Assembly: GCA_905221605.1 (NCBI GenBank) | Contig: CAJNDS010001158.1 | Coordinates: 1 to 57,500, forward strand | Source: Symbiodinium natans | Lineage: Eukaryota; Sar; Dinophyceae; Suessiales; Symbiodiniaceae | DNA length: 57,500 bases | Direction: 5' to 3' | Shown here: positions 34,669-46,255 of the stretch, piece after piece | How the letters are laid out: every line of letters begins with the position of its first letter | Position numbering within the stretch: the first letter of the stretch is position 1 | The notes under the pieces: generated by a model | Database searches by the model: none | Told to the model about the DNA's origin: nothing | Seen by the model: only the letters and a program-made list of their open reading frames with translations | Program-made: the position numbers and the translations under genes

Positions 34669-35792
34669 GCTTTTCTTGCTTGTTGAATCTGGGGGCCCCC
34701 CCCCCGCCACGCCCTGCAACACAAGAATTTTTTAGAAACACTTCCTATTGCCACCCCTCCCCCCCCCCACAGGAGGGGGGAATCTTGAAAACAAGCAGTG
34801 GGAGTGGTTGGATCCGTTTTGCATGTAGCAGCTTTTGCACGGGTGGAAAGAAAGTGTGCTGAAGCTGTGAGCCATTTCGGCTTCGCCCCGCGAGGTAGTG
34901 CGCCGCCCAGGAAGCAACATTCCATTGATCACATGCAATCGTAGGCTGCAGAGCTCACGAACACACGTTCAGGTGCCAAGAGCTTGTTCTGGGTTCCCGA
35001 TGCAAAGCTTCTGTTTGGATGTGTTCTAGCCAGTTATGGTATTCAACTTCAAGCAACTAAACATTGAGACGCTGGATGTAGTTGGCGAGCAATGGCGGGA
35101 AGCACGCTGCGAACTTTCCTGTGGCTTATGGGCTTGGAAGGCGTCTATGGAGTGACCTGAAGCATTGGCCTGTAGTGTTGAGTGTGTGGCAGTCTCGCCA
35201 AGCCAGGGCTGATTTTGGCGTACATTAGGCTTATTTCCTGCTGACTGGTAGCTGCCGGTGCTGCCACAATCACTGCAGCCAGTGTAGTTCATGGCGACAC
35301 CAGCTGCAGCTGAGGCATATCCTGGCTATAGCAACTATCAGGACATGCAGTCAGCAAGGGTTGCTCACTCAAGCTCCAGCCGCCCAATCACATCACTGTC
35401 GTGGTGAAGCAGATGTGGGTGTATGTGGGCCTTCGCTTTTCAACTGTACTTTTCCCCGGCAGGATCCTCAAACTGCAGAGCCACCTCTGCCTCACCCGAG
35501 AGGCACCACTCGAGCTGCCTGCAATTACAGCATGAAGCAGAACTTCTGCTGTTACACTGCTTGCATGATTCCACACCCTGAGACAATCAGCTGAGTGATA
35601 GAACCTGTATACGGAACCTCCCCCTAAACCCTGCCCGTGGGCAGATGTGGGCAGGTGCACCCTCACCCTGCGCGGTCCGCCCTGTCGTGCTGGGAGCCAA
35701 CATCACGGGCGCCTCGGCGTGTTGAGAAACACCCGGCGTGTGGAGCCTCAGAACTCCGATCTGCCAGCCATCCTACTACAAGTTCTGGGCAG
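34669..35792. other. Intergenic region, no convincing gene
   Basis: C and G tracts at 34690-34775. A 38-residue frame from ATG 35292 (MATPAAAEAYPGYSNYQDMQ) looks protein-like but is short and unrecognised; it might be a first exon. Confidence 0.25.
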
Positions 35793-35873
35793 AATATAAT
35801 GAATATAATGAATATAATGAATATAATGAATATAATGAATATAATGAATATAATGAATATAATGAATATAATG
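35793..35873 (+). repeat. (AATATAATG)n 9-bp tandem repeat, nine units
   Basis: Nine near-perfect units. Because nine is a multiple of three, it reads as NIM repeats on + and HYI repeats on -, which is an artefact. Confidence 0.97.
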
Positions 35874-38800
35874 ACAGGTTACAACGACTGAGCGCACGAC
35901 GAGTGTGATGTCTTCGTTCTCAAAGCCCCTTTCAATATTTCCAAGCGTTGGCGAAGTTGGCGAGGTCTCATTCGAATTCGAATGCCATTGGCCGTACCAC
36001 GTCAATTGCTTAGGCACGTGTTTAGACGGTTGTCCTTTTTACGCATTGGGGGGGGGGGGGGGGGACAATGCGCAAGCCTTGTAGAAGCTAGCAGGCGCTG
36101 GCTGCATTGAGGGTGCCTGGACAGTGAAAAGATAGTGAAAAGTATCATCGCATAGGAAGCTACAGATTTATATCGCAGTAGTTGCCATCAAGTAGGAGAG
36201 GGTACGCAGCACTAACTTTTGAGGAGGTGGCCTGCATTGTGCGTGTGCTTACTTCGCGCTTTTGCGTTTGCGGTGTTGCTGACTTGTTCGTTTGGGTTCA
36301 GTCGACTGAGCAGACAATTCAGCTCTCCTTATGATGATAGCAGTCTGGTGTCCAACCAAGGCTATGGATTCTCGTCTGCAAGAAGCCAACTAACTGAAGG
36401 GCACGTCGCGGGTGGAAGCGGCTCCATGCATGCGATGTTTGGTGATCTTTGGAGAGTTCGCTATGGGGAGCGCTGGGAGATAGGGGAAGTGCACACGTGA
36501 TTCCGAGAGCCCCTTTGCATAGGACGCGGCTGAGCGTGAGTTCACACCGCTTTGGACCCCTAACGTGGCACCCTTGGGTTTGGGGACCCTTTGTAAGGAT
36601 CTTCTAAGAGAATAGAATGGCCCATGTTTGGAGTATATTAAGGGAACCTTTTACACATCCTTAGGGGTCCGAGTATGACTCGCTTGAGAAGGCCTCAGCT
36701 TGCAACTGTGTTGCAAATACACCTTGAGAGACATGTTGCACAGTTCAGCTCAGAAGCCGACAGCCCCCCGAAAGGCTATGCAGCCTACGCATATGGTGGT
36801 TCTGCAACATGTTTGAATGCGTACACTTCGCATGGAGCATGTTTACAGCATGCCCTCGGCGTCCGTGGCCGGTGAGTCACAATAGTGAATCGGTCCCCTG
36901 CAATGTGTGACATTCGGTGCCATGATGTTGGGGAAGAAAAGTAGGGAGGTTAAAGTTTCTGTCTCCAAGTGGTGCAAGAGTACTGATCATGGTCTTGTTG
37001 GTAGTTGTGTGGGGATGTTGTAGTAGAAGAGCAGAGCACTATTAAGTGATCCAACTCGTGTGCTGGCACATCTACGAAAAGCAACACACTTAGATGTTTC
37101 GCAAGTGCCAGCAGAGATCATCGTGTCATAGCCTCAGGACAAGTTGTCCGATCTTGGTTTGAGCCGCCAGACGAAGATACGGCATGTCCTTGCAGCTCGT
37201 CGTTGAAAGCTCGTGTTTGATTCTGGGGCTGAAGAGGTGGAGTGAAGCCACACGTGTTGTCGCAGCCTATGCAGAGGCTCTCGCAGAGTCTCTGAGACAT
37301 GCTGGTCACAGGTGGTTTTGCTGCCTGAGCCTTAGCTGCTATCCGAAGCAAAATTCGGCTGTGAACACACAATTGTGAGCACAGGGCTTTTGATGAATGT
37401 GGAAGATGGGGGAAGCCTACTCAGGTGTTCTGCCGGCGAGTAGCAGGCACATGAAACCCTACAGGGGAGGCAGGTCTAAAAATCCACAACAGGCTGGAAG
37501 GGCGGGGGGGGGGGGGGGACCGGTTGGCCACAACACGGCAATTTGATCCTTAAACTGTGAAACCAGAGGTACAGAAGCTTATAGGCACCCTGCATCAACA
37601 CTCAACTGCCCTGACGCACACTCCTTAGTGCAGCAGGCTTTCTTCTTGAACGCCGGCATGTTGATGTCTGTCTCAACACCCGAATGTGAACATAAACAGA
37701 GCGTGAATCGAATGCCCTGCTGGCGGCCCAGGTTTGATGGCAACGTGGGCGGAGTGCAGTTTGATCGCTTCGGGGCCGTGTGGTTTCGCGGCGTCGCGCC
37801 TCGTCTGCAAGGTCTCCTCTCAGATGCTGCAGTCGGGGTCTTAACATGCCTTCTCTCTTCTCCTCTCCCTCCCCCCCTCCTCCCCTTGTTCTCCGGTGTG
37901 ATGTTTCAAGGAGTTGCTGCGGACGACCACGCCAGAGCCCACTCCAGCAAGCACTGCCTGGCATGTGGAGCGGGACATCACAGATTTCCAGCATCCTGGC
38001 ATGTCCGCCCATGTGCAACTGCAACTATTGCTAGCGTGCACGGGTGCCGGGTTCCTTCATGAACGCATCGCCATCGCGCAAGCAGCCCACTTGCCCAGCC
38101 CCCACACGCAACGATGCGAACCGGTCCTCAGGCAGCTGTTCCGAACGGCTGGGGAGATGATGCTGACGTGTGGCTGGCAATGAGTCGAAAGCCAAGCTGC
38201 CGAAGAAGCTAAAGTGAGGGAAGGTGGCATTCGGCCCAGATCTGAGCTCCCCGCTACACCCCCGAATCCCGGATGACGTGATGGTTGCCAGATCCGGGGC
38301 TGCAGAACTCACCAGTTGAAATGTACGGGCCCGCTGCAAGAGATCCCAGGATGATCCCAAACAACGTGAATCGCATCTACACTGGCGCGCTGCTTGTCGA
38401 TGCGACCTTTTGCTGTCCAATCACCACGGGTAGACGGCTTGTCAATGGCTTGCATTCCTTGACACGCTGCACCGGACACATCCCCTGTCCCCTGCCGCCG
38501 AAAACTCACGGTGTGTTGCTTCAGCGACCTCGTAGTGCAGATCGCAGCAAGTGCTGGACATGGCATGGCCATGCTGCTGTAGTTAGCTTCCCCTGAGGCT
38601 ACACATCAACATCTCGCTTGCTTTCTACCAACTGACATCTGCACCCCCGGATGCCTGGACGGTGCTTCCCCTTCAGGACTGGATTCTGCAGTCCTGCCAT
38701 GCAAGGAAGACCAGCTGTCACTCTGTGATGCAGGGTTCAAGCATTTCAAGCAGCTCTTGGCCCTTTCCTGCAGGATATCCGCAATGCCTCCGACCCGTTA

Positions 38801-39555
38801 GCTGCACTTGCAAACCAAGGCAGGTTGCCAGCGTCTGTGATTAACGTCTAGACTTCAATTATACTGTCTCGCTTCAACACGTGCCCCCCCAAACAGATCT
38901 AGGGCCCTCTATAGCAGAGTTGCCCAACAAACTGCCTTAGCCAAACTTCGGAAACTTCGGGGCAGGGGGGGGTGTAGACCAGGGCTGAAGCCTCGGCCCC
39001 TAAACTCTACAGCCTTTGGGGCCTTACGGTCAGAAGCTTTGGCTGCTGAAGCTAAGGCCTCACTAAAGTCTAAAGTTTTAAAGTTTTAAGACGAGATTTT
39101 TGTTTATGCTTAATGGTGCGCCCGGGCTGAATACGTGTTATGCTTAGGAGTCGTGGCCTAATGTGTCCATGGTTATTTTTGTCGTGTCTCAGCCAAATAT
39201 GTCGTTCTTTTGCTTATTGGTGCTTCCATGCAGGCTTTGTTTTTTTTGTCAAGTCTTGGCTTAATGTGACCTGTGTGGCTGCTTTGCTTAGTCCCCAACA
39301 GCGGATACGCTTATGGGGTTTACAACCTGTAAAGTAGCAAAGGCTTTGACCAAGGTTTCGGGTCGTGAGTGTGCACGTGTCTGTTTTGAATCCTGGACCT
39401 GGTGTCAGCAATCAACAGTCGTCTATCTTGGGCGGGCGGCGCGAGATCGCAGCAGTCTTTTCGTCGGACATGTCTCTTTGCTGCTTGCGGGGTGAGAATG
39501 CAGCAGCCTTTTCACATGCACATGTCTCTTTGCGCACGGAAAGAAATCCAAGTGT
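35874..39555. other. Intergenic region, no convincing gene
   Basis: Poly-G runs at 36048-36064 and 37504-37518. A hydrophobic frame at 36219-36500 begins with TTG and lacks an ATG signal peptide. A poly-pyrimidine stretch lies at 37850-37890. No gene is called. Confidence 0.35.
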
Positions 39556-39594
39556 GCTAGCCGCGCATGAACATGTCGGCTTGCTCATGTGCCA

Positions 39595-39773
39595 TGACTT
39601 TGGTGTTGCTCAAAGGCACAAATCCGTGTTGCTCAACAGCGCACACCCCAAACAAAGCCTTACCGAAATGACTGTGGTGTTGCTCAATTGCTCAAAGGCG
39701 CAAAGCAAACAAAGCCGTTACCGACAACAGTCGCGGGAATGTGCATGACTGGTGTTGCTCAAAGGGGGTGGGT
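39595..39773. repeat. Degenerate repeats built on ggtgttgctcaaaggc
   Basis: The word tggtgttgctcaa plus a variable caaaggcgcaaa / aacaaagcc / ttaccgaaa tail occurs at about 39598, 39681 and 39750. A further copy lies at 42585-42640 (ctaccgaaaacagtcccacg, then ctggtgttgctga). They are members of one dispersed repeat split by the intervening 2.8 kb. Confidence 0.6.
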
Positions 39774-39990
39774 ACCGGCGAACAACGAAAAACTACCGGC
39801 GGACAACGAAAGATGTCTCATAACAACGAAAGATAACAACGTAAACGGCCCGCCAGCATCGATCCAGGTCCGGCGGCAACCATCCCCTTCCGGCGAGCAA
39901 CGAAAAACCCTTCTGCCGAGCATCGAACACCTGCCGCCCAGCATCGAAAAACCCTCCGCCGAGCATCGAAAAACCTTTTGGCCAAGGATA
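39774..39990. repeat. ~20-bp motif array (ccggcgaacaacgaaaaac)
   Basis: At least eight loosely spaced units of the form [c/t]cgrcgarcawcgaaaaac (accggcgaacaacgaaaaac, accggcggacaacgaaaga, tccggcgagcaacgaaaaac, ccgccgagcatcgaaaaacc). Similar units at 42446-42500 and inverted ones at 42518-42553 flank the CCCGT tract. Confidence 0.75.
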
Positions 39991-39999
39991 CTTTTTAAA

Positions 40000-40660
40000 A
40001 GCCGTGCAAGCTTGCTTCAAATCAGATGATTTTTGTTTACCCATCATGCGATCATGGTGTTTGCAATGGGGGGCGCTGCACCCCCTCCCCCCCCAACCCC
40101 CACCACCTTTTAAGCCGTGCAAGCTTGCTCCAAAGCATATGAAGCTTTTTTAACCCATCACGCGATCATTGTGTTTGCAAATGGGGGGGGGGGGGCTGCA
40201 CCCGCCCCCAACCCTCCACTTTTTTTAAGCTGTGCAAGCTTGCTTCAAATCGTATGAGTTTTTTTCCAACCCATCATGCGATCATGGTGTTTGCAAATGG
40301 GGGGGGCTGCGCCCCAACCCCCCCGCTTCTTTAAGCCGTGAAGCTTGCACGGCTTAAAACCAGCGGGGCGCCGGGGGGGGGGGATTTGCAAACACAATGA
40401 TCACACGATGGGTTGGAAAAAGACTCATATGAATATGCTTTGAAGCAAGCTTGCACGGCCCCCATTTGCAAACACAATCATCGCATGGTGGCTTAAAAAA
40501 AAGAGGTTCATCTGATTTGAGGCAGGAGGGTTTGGGGGGGGGGGCAGCCCCCTCCCCCCCCCACCCCCATTTGCAAACACAATGATCGCATGGGCTGAAC
40601 AAGACGACTGCTTCAAAGAATAATGAGTCTTTTTCTGGCCCCCCCCCCAGCCCCCCCCCC
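40000..40660. repeat. Fold-back array: forward units then inverted units
   Basis: Three forward units of ~107-115 bp start at 40000, 40112 and 40228. Their landmarks are gccgtgcaagcttgcttcaa, the cccatcatgcgatcatggtg segment and tttgcaaatggggg. From 40348 about three units run in reverse order (cgggg...gatttgcaaacacaatgatc, then cgatgggttgg, then gaagcaagcttgcacggc). The turning point is a perfect palindrome: TTAAGCCGTG at 40331-40340, AAGCTTG loop, CACGGCTTAA at 40348-40357. Each unit ends in G- or C-runs. Confidence 0.8.
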
Positions 40661-40664
40661 CCCT

Positions 40665-41135
40665 TTTTTGAGCTGTGCAGGCTTGCTTCAAATCATGTGA
40701 ATCTTTTCTTCCTATAGACAAATGCAAGTTTTGCTATGGACATATAGAGAATTTTAAATGGAGGTTTGTTGTCCTATGTAAATGCACACCAATAGAGCGT
40801 TCCCTTTGTAAATGTAGAGAAAATCATGGTTTTCTACGGAAACATGTTTCCGACGGAAATATTGACGGTTTTCCTATGAAAATATAGAGAACCGCCTGCC
40901 CCCCCACCACCCCCGCCCACACAACACAACCCCTCCCCCCCCCCCAAAAAAAAACAACAAAAAAAAACAACAACGACCACCCCATGTCATCGTCTACATG
41001 GGACGTTGTCAAAGAATGCTGTTGGGATGGTGCTTCTTTAGTGTTTGTTGGACTCGAGGTTTCTTAGAGATGAGGGTTACCTGGGGTCAAGCAAGTGAAC
41101 TTCTTAACGGCCTCTTCAGTACGGACTAAGCCTTT
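40665..41135 (+). repeat. Dispersed repeat, copy A (pair with 41596-42065)
   Basis: Starts with one forward unit of the fold-back family (gtgcaggcttgcttcaaatc) and continues: the tgctatggacatatagagaa segment, gtagagaaaatcatggttttc, the ccccatgtcatcgtctacatgg segment, and gaatgctgttgggatggtg. It ends with the cctcttcagtacggactaa segment. Confidence 0.85.
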
Positions 41136-41595
41136 CAACCTTGCCAGGGGGGGAGGGGCTGAAACTGAAACTGAAAACATTCGGCTGTGACCTGGCAGGG
41201 ACGGGTGACGGGGCTATGTTAGACCAGACAAGATGCTTGAGGGGCGGGGGGGCTGGGCGAGGGGGCCTTTGTTAAAACCGAAACTCAAAAAAAACTGCAA
41301 TTTTGCAAAACTGAAGAGTTCTGGCTGCAACCCTGACAAGGGGGCTGGGGGCCGATGTTAGAACCGAAATGACAGGGAGTTAGAACCGAAATTGAACAGA
41401 ATCGGCTGTAAACCTCAACTCGAGAGACCCTAACCCCCCAAACTCGAACCCTCAACCACAGAGCCTAAAACCCTCAACTCTAAAACCCTCGACGCTACCC
41501 CCAAAGCCCCTTGGATACACCAAAGACGGCCCCTACACTCCCTGGTTTAGGGTTTAGGGTTGAGGGTCGCGCAGCCCCGCTCCCCCCCCCCGCTT
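41136..41595. other. Spacer with degenerate telomere-like words
   Basis: C-strand words (ccctcaac, ccctaaccc, cctaaaaccctcaac) at 41425-41500 and G-strand words (gtttagggtttagggttgaggg) at 41543-41565 lie in opposite orientation. No gene. Confidence 0.5.
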
Positions 41596-42065
41596 TTTTC
41601 AAGCCGTGCAAGCTTGCTTCAAATCATATGAATGTCTTTTTACAGATAGACAAAATAAAAGTCTTGCTATGGACATATAGAGAAAATGGAGGTCTGTTGT
41701 TCTATGTAAATACACACCAAGTAGGCTTTTGTAAATGTAGAGAAAATCATGGTTTTCTATGTGAAGATAGCGAAAATCAGTGTTTTCCTACGGAAATATT
41801 GACAAGATGTAGTTTTTTGTCCTATGGAAATACACAGAACTGCCTGACCCTCCCCCACCACCCCCACCCACACAACACAACCCCTCCCCCCCCATAAAAA
41901 AAAGACCACCCCATGTCATCGTCTACATGGGACTTTGTCAAAGAATGCTGTTGGGATGGTGTTTTTTGCTCGAGGTTTCTTGGAGATGAGGGCTACCTGG
42001 GATCAAGCAAGTCGTTATAACGTCAAGGCCTGAACTTCCTAACGGCCTCTTCAGTACGGACTAAA
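41596..42065 (+). repeat. Dispersed repeat, copy B (pair with 40665-41135)
   Basis: Same order of landmarks as copy A at an offset of about 931 bp, with small deletions (the gtgtttgttgga segment is missing) and a short insertion (tcgttataacgtcaaggcc). Confidence 0.85.
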
Positions 42066-42120
42066 CTAAACTTCTCTATACCGGGGCGGGAGCGAGGGGC
42101 CTATATGTTATTGCCGAGCT

Positions 42121-42445
42121 CCCGTCCCGTCCGTCCCCGGCCGTCCCGTCCCGTCCCGTCCCCCTGTCCCGTCCCGTCCCGTCCCGTCCCGTCCCGTCCG
42201 GTCCCGTTCGGTCCCGTTCGGTCCCGTCCGGTCCCGTCCCGTCCCGTCCCGTCCCGTCCCGTCCCGTCCCGCCGCCCCGCCCCGGCCGGGCCCGTCCCGT
42301 CCCGTCCCGTCCCGTCCCGTCCCGTCCCGTCCCGTCCCGTCCCGTCCCGTCCCGTCCCGTCCCGTCCCGTCCCGTCCCGTCCCGTCCCGTCCCGTCCCGT
42401 CCCGTCCCGTCCCGTCCCGTCCCGTCCCGTCCCGTCCCGTCCCGT
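42121..42445 (+). repeat. (CCCGT)n pentanucleotide tract, ~65 units
   Basis: Nearly pure CCCGT with variant units (ccggt, cgttcggt) at 42196-42232 and a G/C island at 42268-42292. All frames are open with 5-residue periods (SRPVP on +, GTGRD on -), so the long open frames here are not genes. Confidence 0.97.
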
Positions 42446-42640
42446 CGGCGGACATCGAAAACCAACTGGCGGACATCGAACGGGAACCGGCGAACATCCA
42501 TAGGTCACATCTTGTCTTTCGTTGTCATGATGACTTTTTCGTTGTTCGCCGGTAATATTCCTCAAAGGTGCAAACGCCAAACCAGGTCGCTACCGAAAAC
42601 AGTCCCACGAATGTGCCACGACTCTGGTGTTGCTGAAACT
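42446..42640. repeat. Motif-array remnant on the right of the CCCGT tract
   Basis: Contains cggcggacatcgaaaacc, ctggcggacatcgaacggg and accggcgaacatccat, then the inverted form tttttcgttgttcgccggta at 42536-42553, then the gtgttgct repeat copy. Together with 39595-39990 it suggests that the intervening repeats and the CCCGT tract lie inside one older repeat block. Confidence 0.65.
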
Positions 42641-45600
42641 CCAAGCGTATGCCGAGAACACTGGAGCCTGTACAGCCTGAAGCCTCTGAAATGTCTCGAG
42701 TGCTGCAGTGTTCTTGCTTTGCTGGGTTGAAGCCAACACCCTTACTGAAGCCTGAAATCTTTCAGCCTCACGGTGTGAAGCTTTCCTATTGTTGCAGCCG
42801 GCAGAAGGAGAAAGGGCCTCCGACTGCTGCTGACCGACTCAAACGAAACGAACCAAAAAAAAGCACACTTGTGATGACTATTGCGGGTGACCCCAACAAA
42901 CTGGTTCGCAGAATAATTCCGGGCAACTTGTGATTACAGCGGGTAAGCAAACAACGGTGAAACATGACTGGAAAGTTGATAACTCCAGTCGGAGGAACAT
43001 GGTTCCCGCAGGTGCTCCTGGACAAGCAAGCGCCATCAGAATCGCGACTCGGCAACCTTGTACTATTGTCTCTTTAGTTTCATCCCTGGGCTGTTTTTTG
43101 CTTTCATCTTGATTTCTGAAATTGAAGCTTCGACCCAAGGATCCAGCCTCGCAAGTGAGCGAGATCCGCCTGCACGTCTTCGCCTCTGGGCACGACTGCG
43201 AGGCCCTGGCAAAAAAAAAGCATCGCAGCAACCCTTCTGAAGCGTCCAGTGCTTGTGGTTTCCAGAAATCCTGGGCAGGAGTTCTGGTACGCAAATGCCC
43301 CTGGCACCGATGTGCCGCCGGGGCAATGTGGCGGTGGTGCGTACCGTGAGCTTCCTGTCCTGAACCCGCACTTCTTGCCCTCTCTTGCAACATCTTGCAA
43401 AGGCCTCAAGGTCTCAGGACCAGGCGGAAAAGACCAATGATGGGCACATTCAGTTACAGGTACATTCTTCTGTGGAGAATTTTCGAGAAAATGCAGGTTA
43501 CTTTGCTAATCTGCTGATCCTCAAGGAGGAAAAACATGTTGGCTTAAGAGCAGCCGAGGCTTCTCGTCTACGTGGAGCCTTGGGAGAAATCGGTGTTGCG
43601 GAGGCTTGTTGCAACTCACAACCCACGAGTCGCCCTCACACGCGTGGCATTCTTGTCGGGCCGGAAGCACGTGCCACATTCTTCCAGGTAATTACGCGTC
43701 ATGTTGCAGGCATGGGTGTTTGGTTTTTGCTTTCTCGCTTAGTCGTGACAACGCCACTGCCGCCTTGCTGACTGCACTGTACCAACACAGGTTGCAGCAC
43801 ATGAGGGGCGTACCCTGGTAGGTGCTGAGGAGCCCAATTCAAAGAAAGGGAGTGGGCAGGGTGGGGGGAGGAGGGGGGTTCGGCAAATGTCGGCAATAAG
43901 TTTTCAATTTCGCATTGGTTTCTCTCGGGGACGCAGGAAGGGGGGGGGGGGGGGGGGGGGTTAGACGTTCCAACACCAGCCGAGGATGGAGTTTTAGCCG
44001 GTGCCGTGCTGCCCTTCCCGGTTATTTACACTGGAGGCATCAAGCCTTGGCTCTGGCGACCTTTGACAGGCTCCCCCGGCAGTTTTCTCATGGTTTTCAG
44101 AATTCTGTTGGATTGATAGTGCGGGGGAGAGAACTAAACCAATGCCATCCAATGCCCATTTCCAACGCCGCGAACTTGAGCAAGAGGCGAAGAGAACAAG
44201 TAAAGTTGAGGCATCCTTTCTTTCGACATCCCACCCTATGAGTTTGACCTGACGCCTTTTGCGGGTTGGCTTCTGGATGGGGCAGAGCATAACATCACTG
44301 TGCAAGCTGCTCGATTGCACCGTCAGAATCATGTAATTTGCTCTGCTGGCACTTTTTGGGTTTGATCGGTCAAGCCAAGAGTCGTTGTTGTGAACCTGAA
44401 TATCCACACCTTTCCACACCCCAGGTTTGGGGCAATAACCGAAAAGGGAAGTGGTTTCTGGATCCTGTGCTGCTGTTGCGCGGCGCTGCGCAGAATCAGT
44501 GTCTTGGCCGATTGGGGCTTAAATGACAGAGTTCCACGAGGTCCAGAATAATCTGAAAGCCTTGAAAGCCTAAGCCTTTATCTTTGCAGTGCAGGTCCAT
44601 CGCAGGAGGACGGATACGCAAGCTTTCTGGTGCCATGCCAACCGTGTCCGAGATCTCTGAGAAGTTTCATTCCGAGGAGTCGAACACTTCCAGTGCTCTG
44701 GATTCATGAATTCATGATGACCTTCATGAGCAATACATGAGTCAGACTTGTTACGTGGACACTGAGGTATTCAACGGAGGATGCAAGGCCGCCACAGTTA
44801 TGAGGCATTGGGCGTGAAGGGTGTGGTGGGTTGTGGCCAGCAAGTATAAGGCAACCGGAAAAACGCCGGAGTGCTTGTAACTGATCAGATCTCTTGAAAG
44901 CCAATAATAACCATCGACGATTGGTTTGCCGCAGAGATGGGGGACGGATTCACTCTTGTGAGCCCTCGAATGGCCATGGGGTTTGTCGCCTCCAGGTCCA
45001 GTCGCAGCTGCTGCTTCGAAGTGGGCAAGCGGTGGACTGTCAGGTCGCATGGGCGCTTGTTTGTCTGGGAGACGTTTCGTTTGAACTGTTTCATGAGAGG
45101 TTTCCGGCGAGCTCGAGGCGGGTGGCAGCACGGACCTGTACTCCTCCATGCAGATCACGCGCTCATGGCTCCTCCTTTGAAGATCTTTGATGTGTTCGAT
45201 CAGGGTTGACTCGTGGTACTTGGTGCAGTTGGTGCACGGGTGTCATGAATGCAAAGAGTTTTATGGCTCACCCTGAGGGTTTTATCGAATCCGAGAAAGG
45301 ATTCTCCTGCAGGTTCGGCTCGTTTGAGACAAGGGTGCCGAAAGCCGAAAGCCGAAAAGCTGCAGGTCTATCTCGAAGCGGAACCAGAAGTGCGGCTCCG
45401 TTCGGTCTGAAAGGCTGGCGAACTTTTCCCTGGACGTCCTTTACCTCTCCTTTAAGGACGGCTCTGACGGCACACAGCAAGGACTAGCAGCGACTAGCAG
45501 GCTTGAGGCGAGAACCGTACTGGTCTAGTGTCGAATTTTAACGCTGCGCGACCGGGGCGTCGCCTTTGCAGAACCAGCTCGAAGGTTGCAATGTTCCTTC

Positions 45601-46067
45601 ATGACTCCGGATGAGAAGAACTGCCAAGCATGATTAGAAACTCTCTTCTAGATGTTTACCTGGGAAGCCGGCTAAGCTTAGAGAAGAGAGCACTGCGCAT
45701 TTCATCGATTGTGGGATTGGAAGGTCACAACAGCGTGAGTCGTGAGGGTAGCGGGTTGGGGGTGGGGCGGGTGGCAGGGTGGTGGTCCTTACTTTCCCAT
45801 TCCCATGGCCCCCAGATGCACCCAAGAAAGGTTGGCGCATCGGGTTCCTTTTTCACCATATTGGTGAGTGTATATATTGGGTGTTCTCTTGGGGATACGA
45901 GGAATATAAAGCCTACTTGATCCATAGGGGGGGGGGGGGGGGGGGGTGGGGGTTCGAGCGGCACAAACGAAGGGCAGTGGGGAGGAGAACAGTTTGTGAT
46001 AGTGGCAGTAAATTTCACAGACTCGGTGCGACTTGGTACGCCTAGGGCGGTCAAGTGTGCAAGGAAA
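42641..46067. other. Intergenic region with poly-G tracts and unassigned short frames
   Basis: A protein-like stretch at 43249-43400 (FWYANAPGTDVPPGQCGGG, then AYRELPVLNPHFLPS) could be an exon. A 90-codon ATG frame at 44937-45209 (MGDGFTLVSPRMAMGFVAS) is the best intact small frame. Neither has a recognised domain, and both are low-confidence. Poly-G runs lie at 43940-43960 and 45927-45946. Confidence 0.25.
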
Positions 46068-46204
46068 GGGTTTAGGGTTTAGTTTTGGGTCTAGGATTTA
46101 GGATTTAGGGTTTAGGGGTTTAGGGTTTTAGGGTTTTAGGGTTTTAGGGTTTTAGGGTTTTAGGGTTTTAGGGTTTTAGGGTTTTCGGGTTTTCGGGTTT
46201 TCGG
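46068..46204 (+). repeat. Interstitial telomere-variant array (TTTAGGG, TTTTAGGG, TTTTCGGG)
   Basis: Heptamers and degenerate units come first, then about eight perfect TTTTAGGG octamers, then about three TTTTCGGG units. The array lies directly downstream of the minus-strand exon's donor, so it would be in that gene's intron. Confidence 0.9.
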
Positions 46205-46255
46205 GCTTTGGTTCAAGGCTGCCATTGGGGCCCGGAGCATGGGAGTATGTCTTAC

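Noticed and set aside
42101-42580. GTGRD / SRPVP repeat proteins
   Set aside because: Every frame of the CCCGT pentanucleotide tract is open; no ends or start support.
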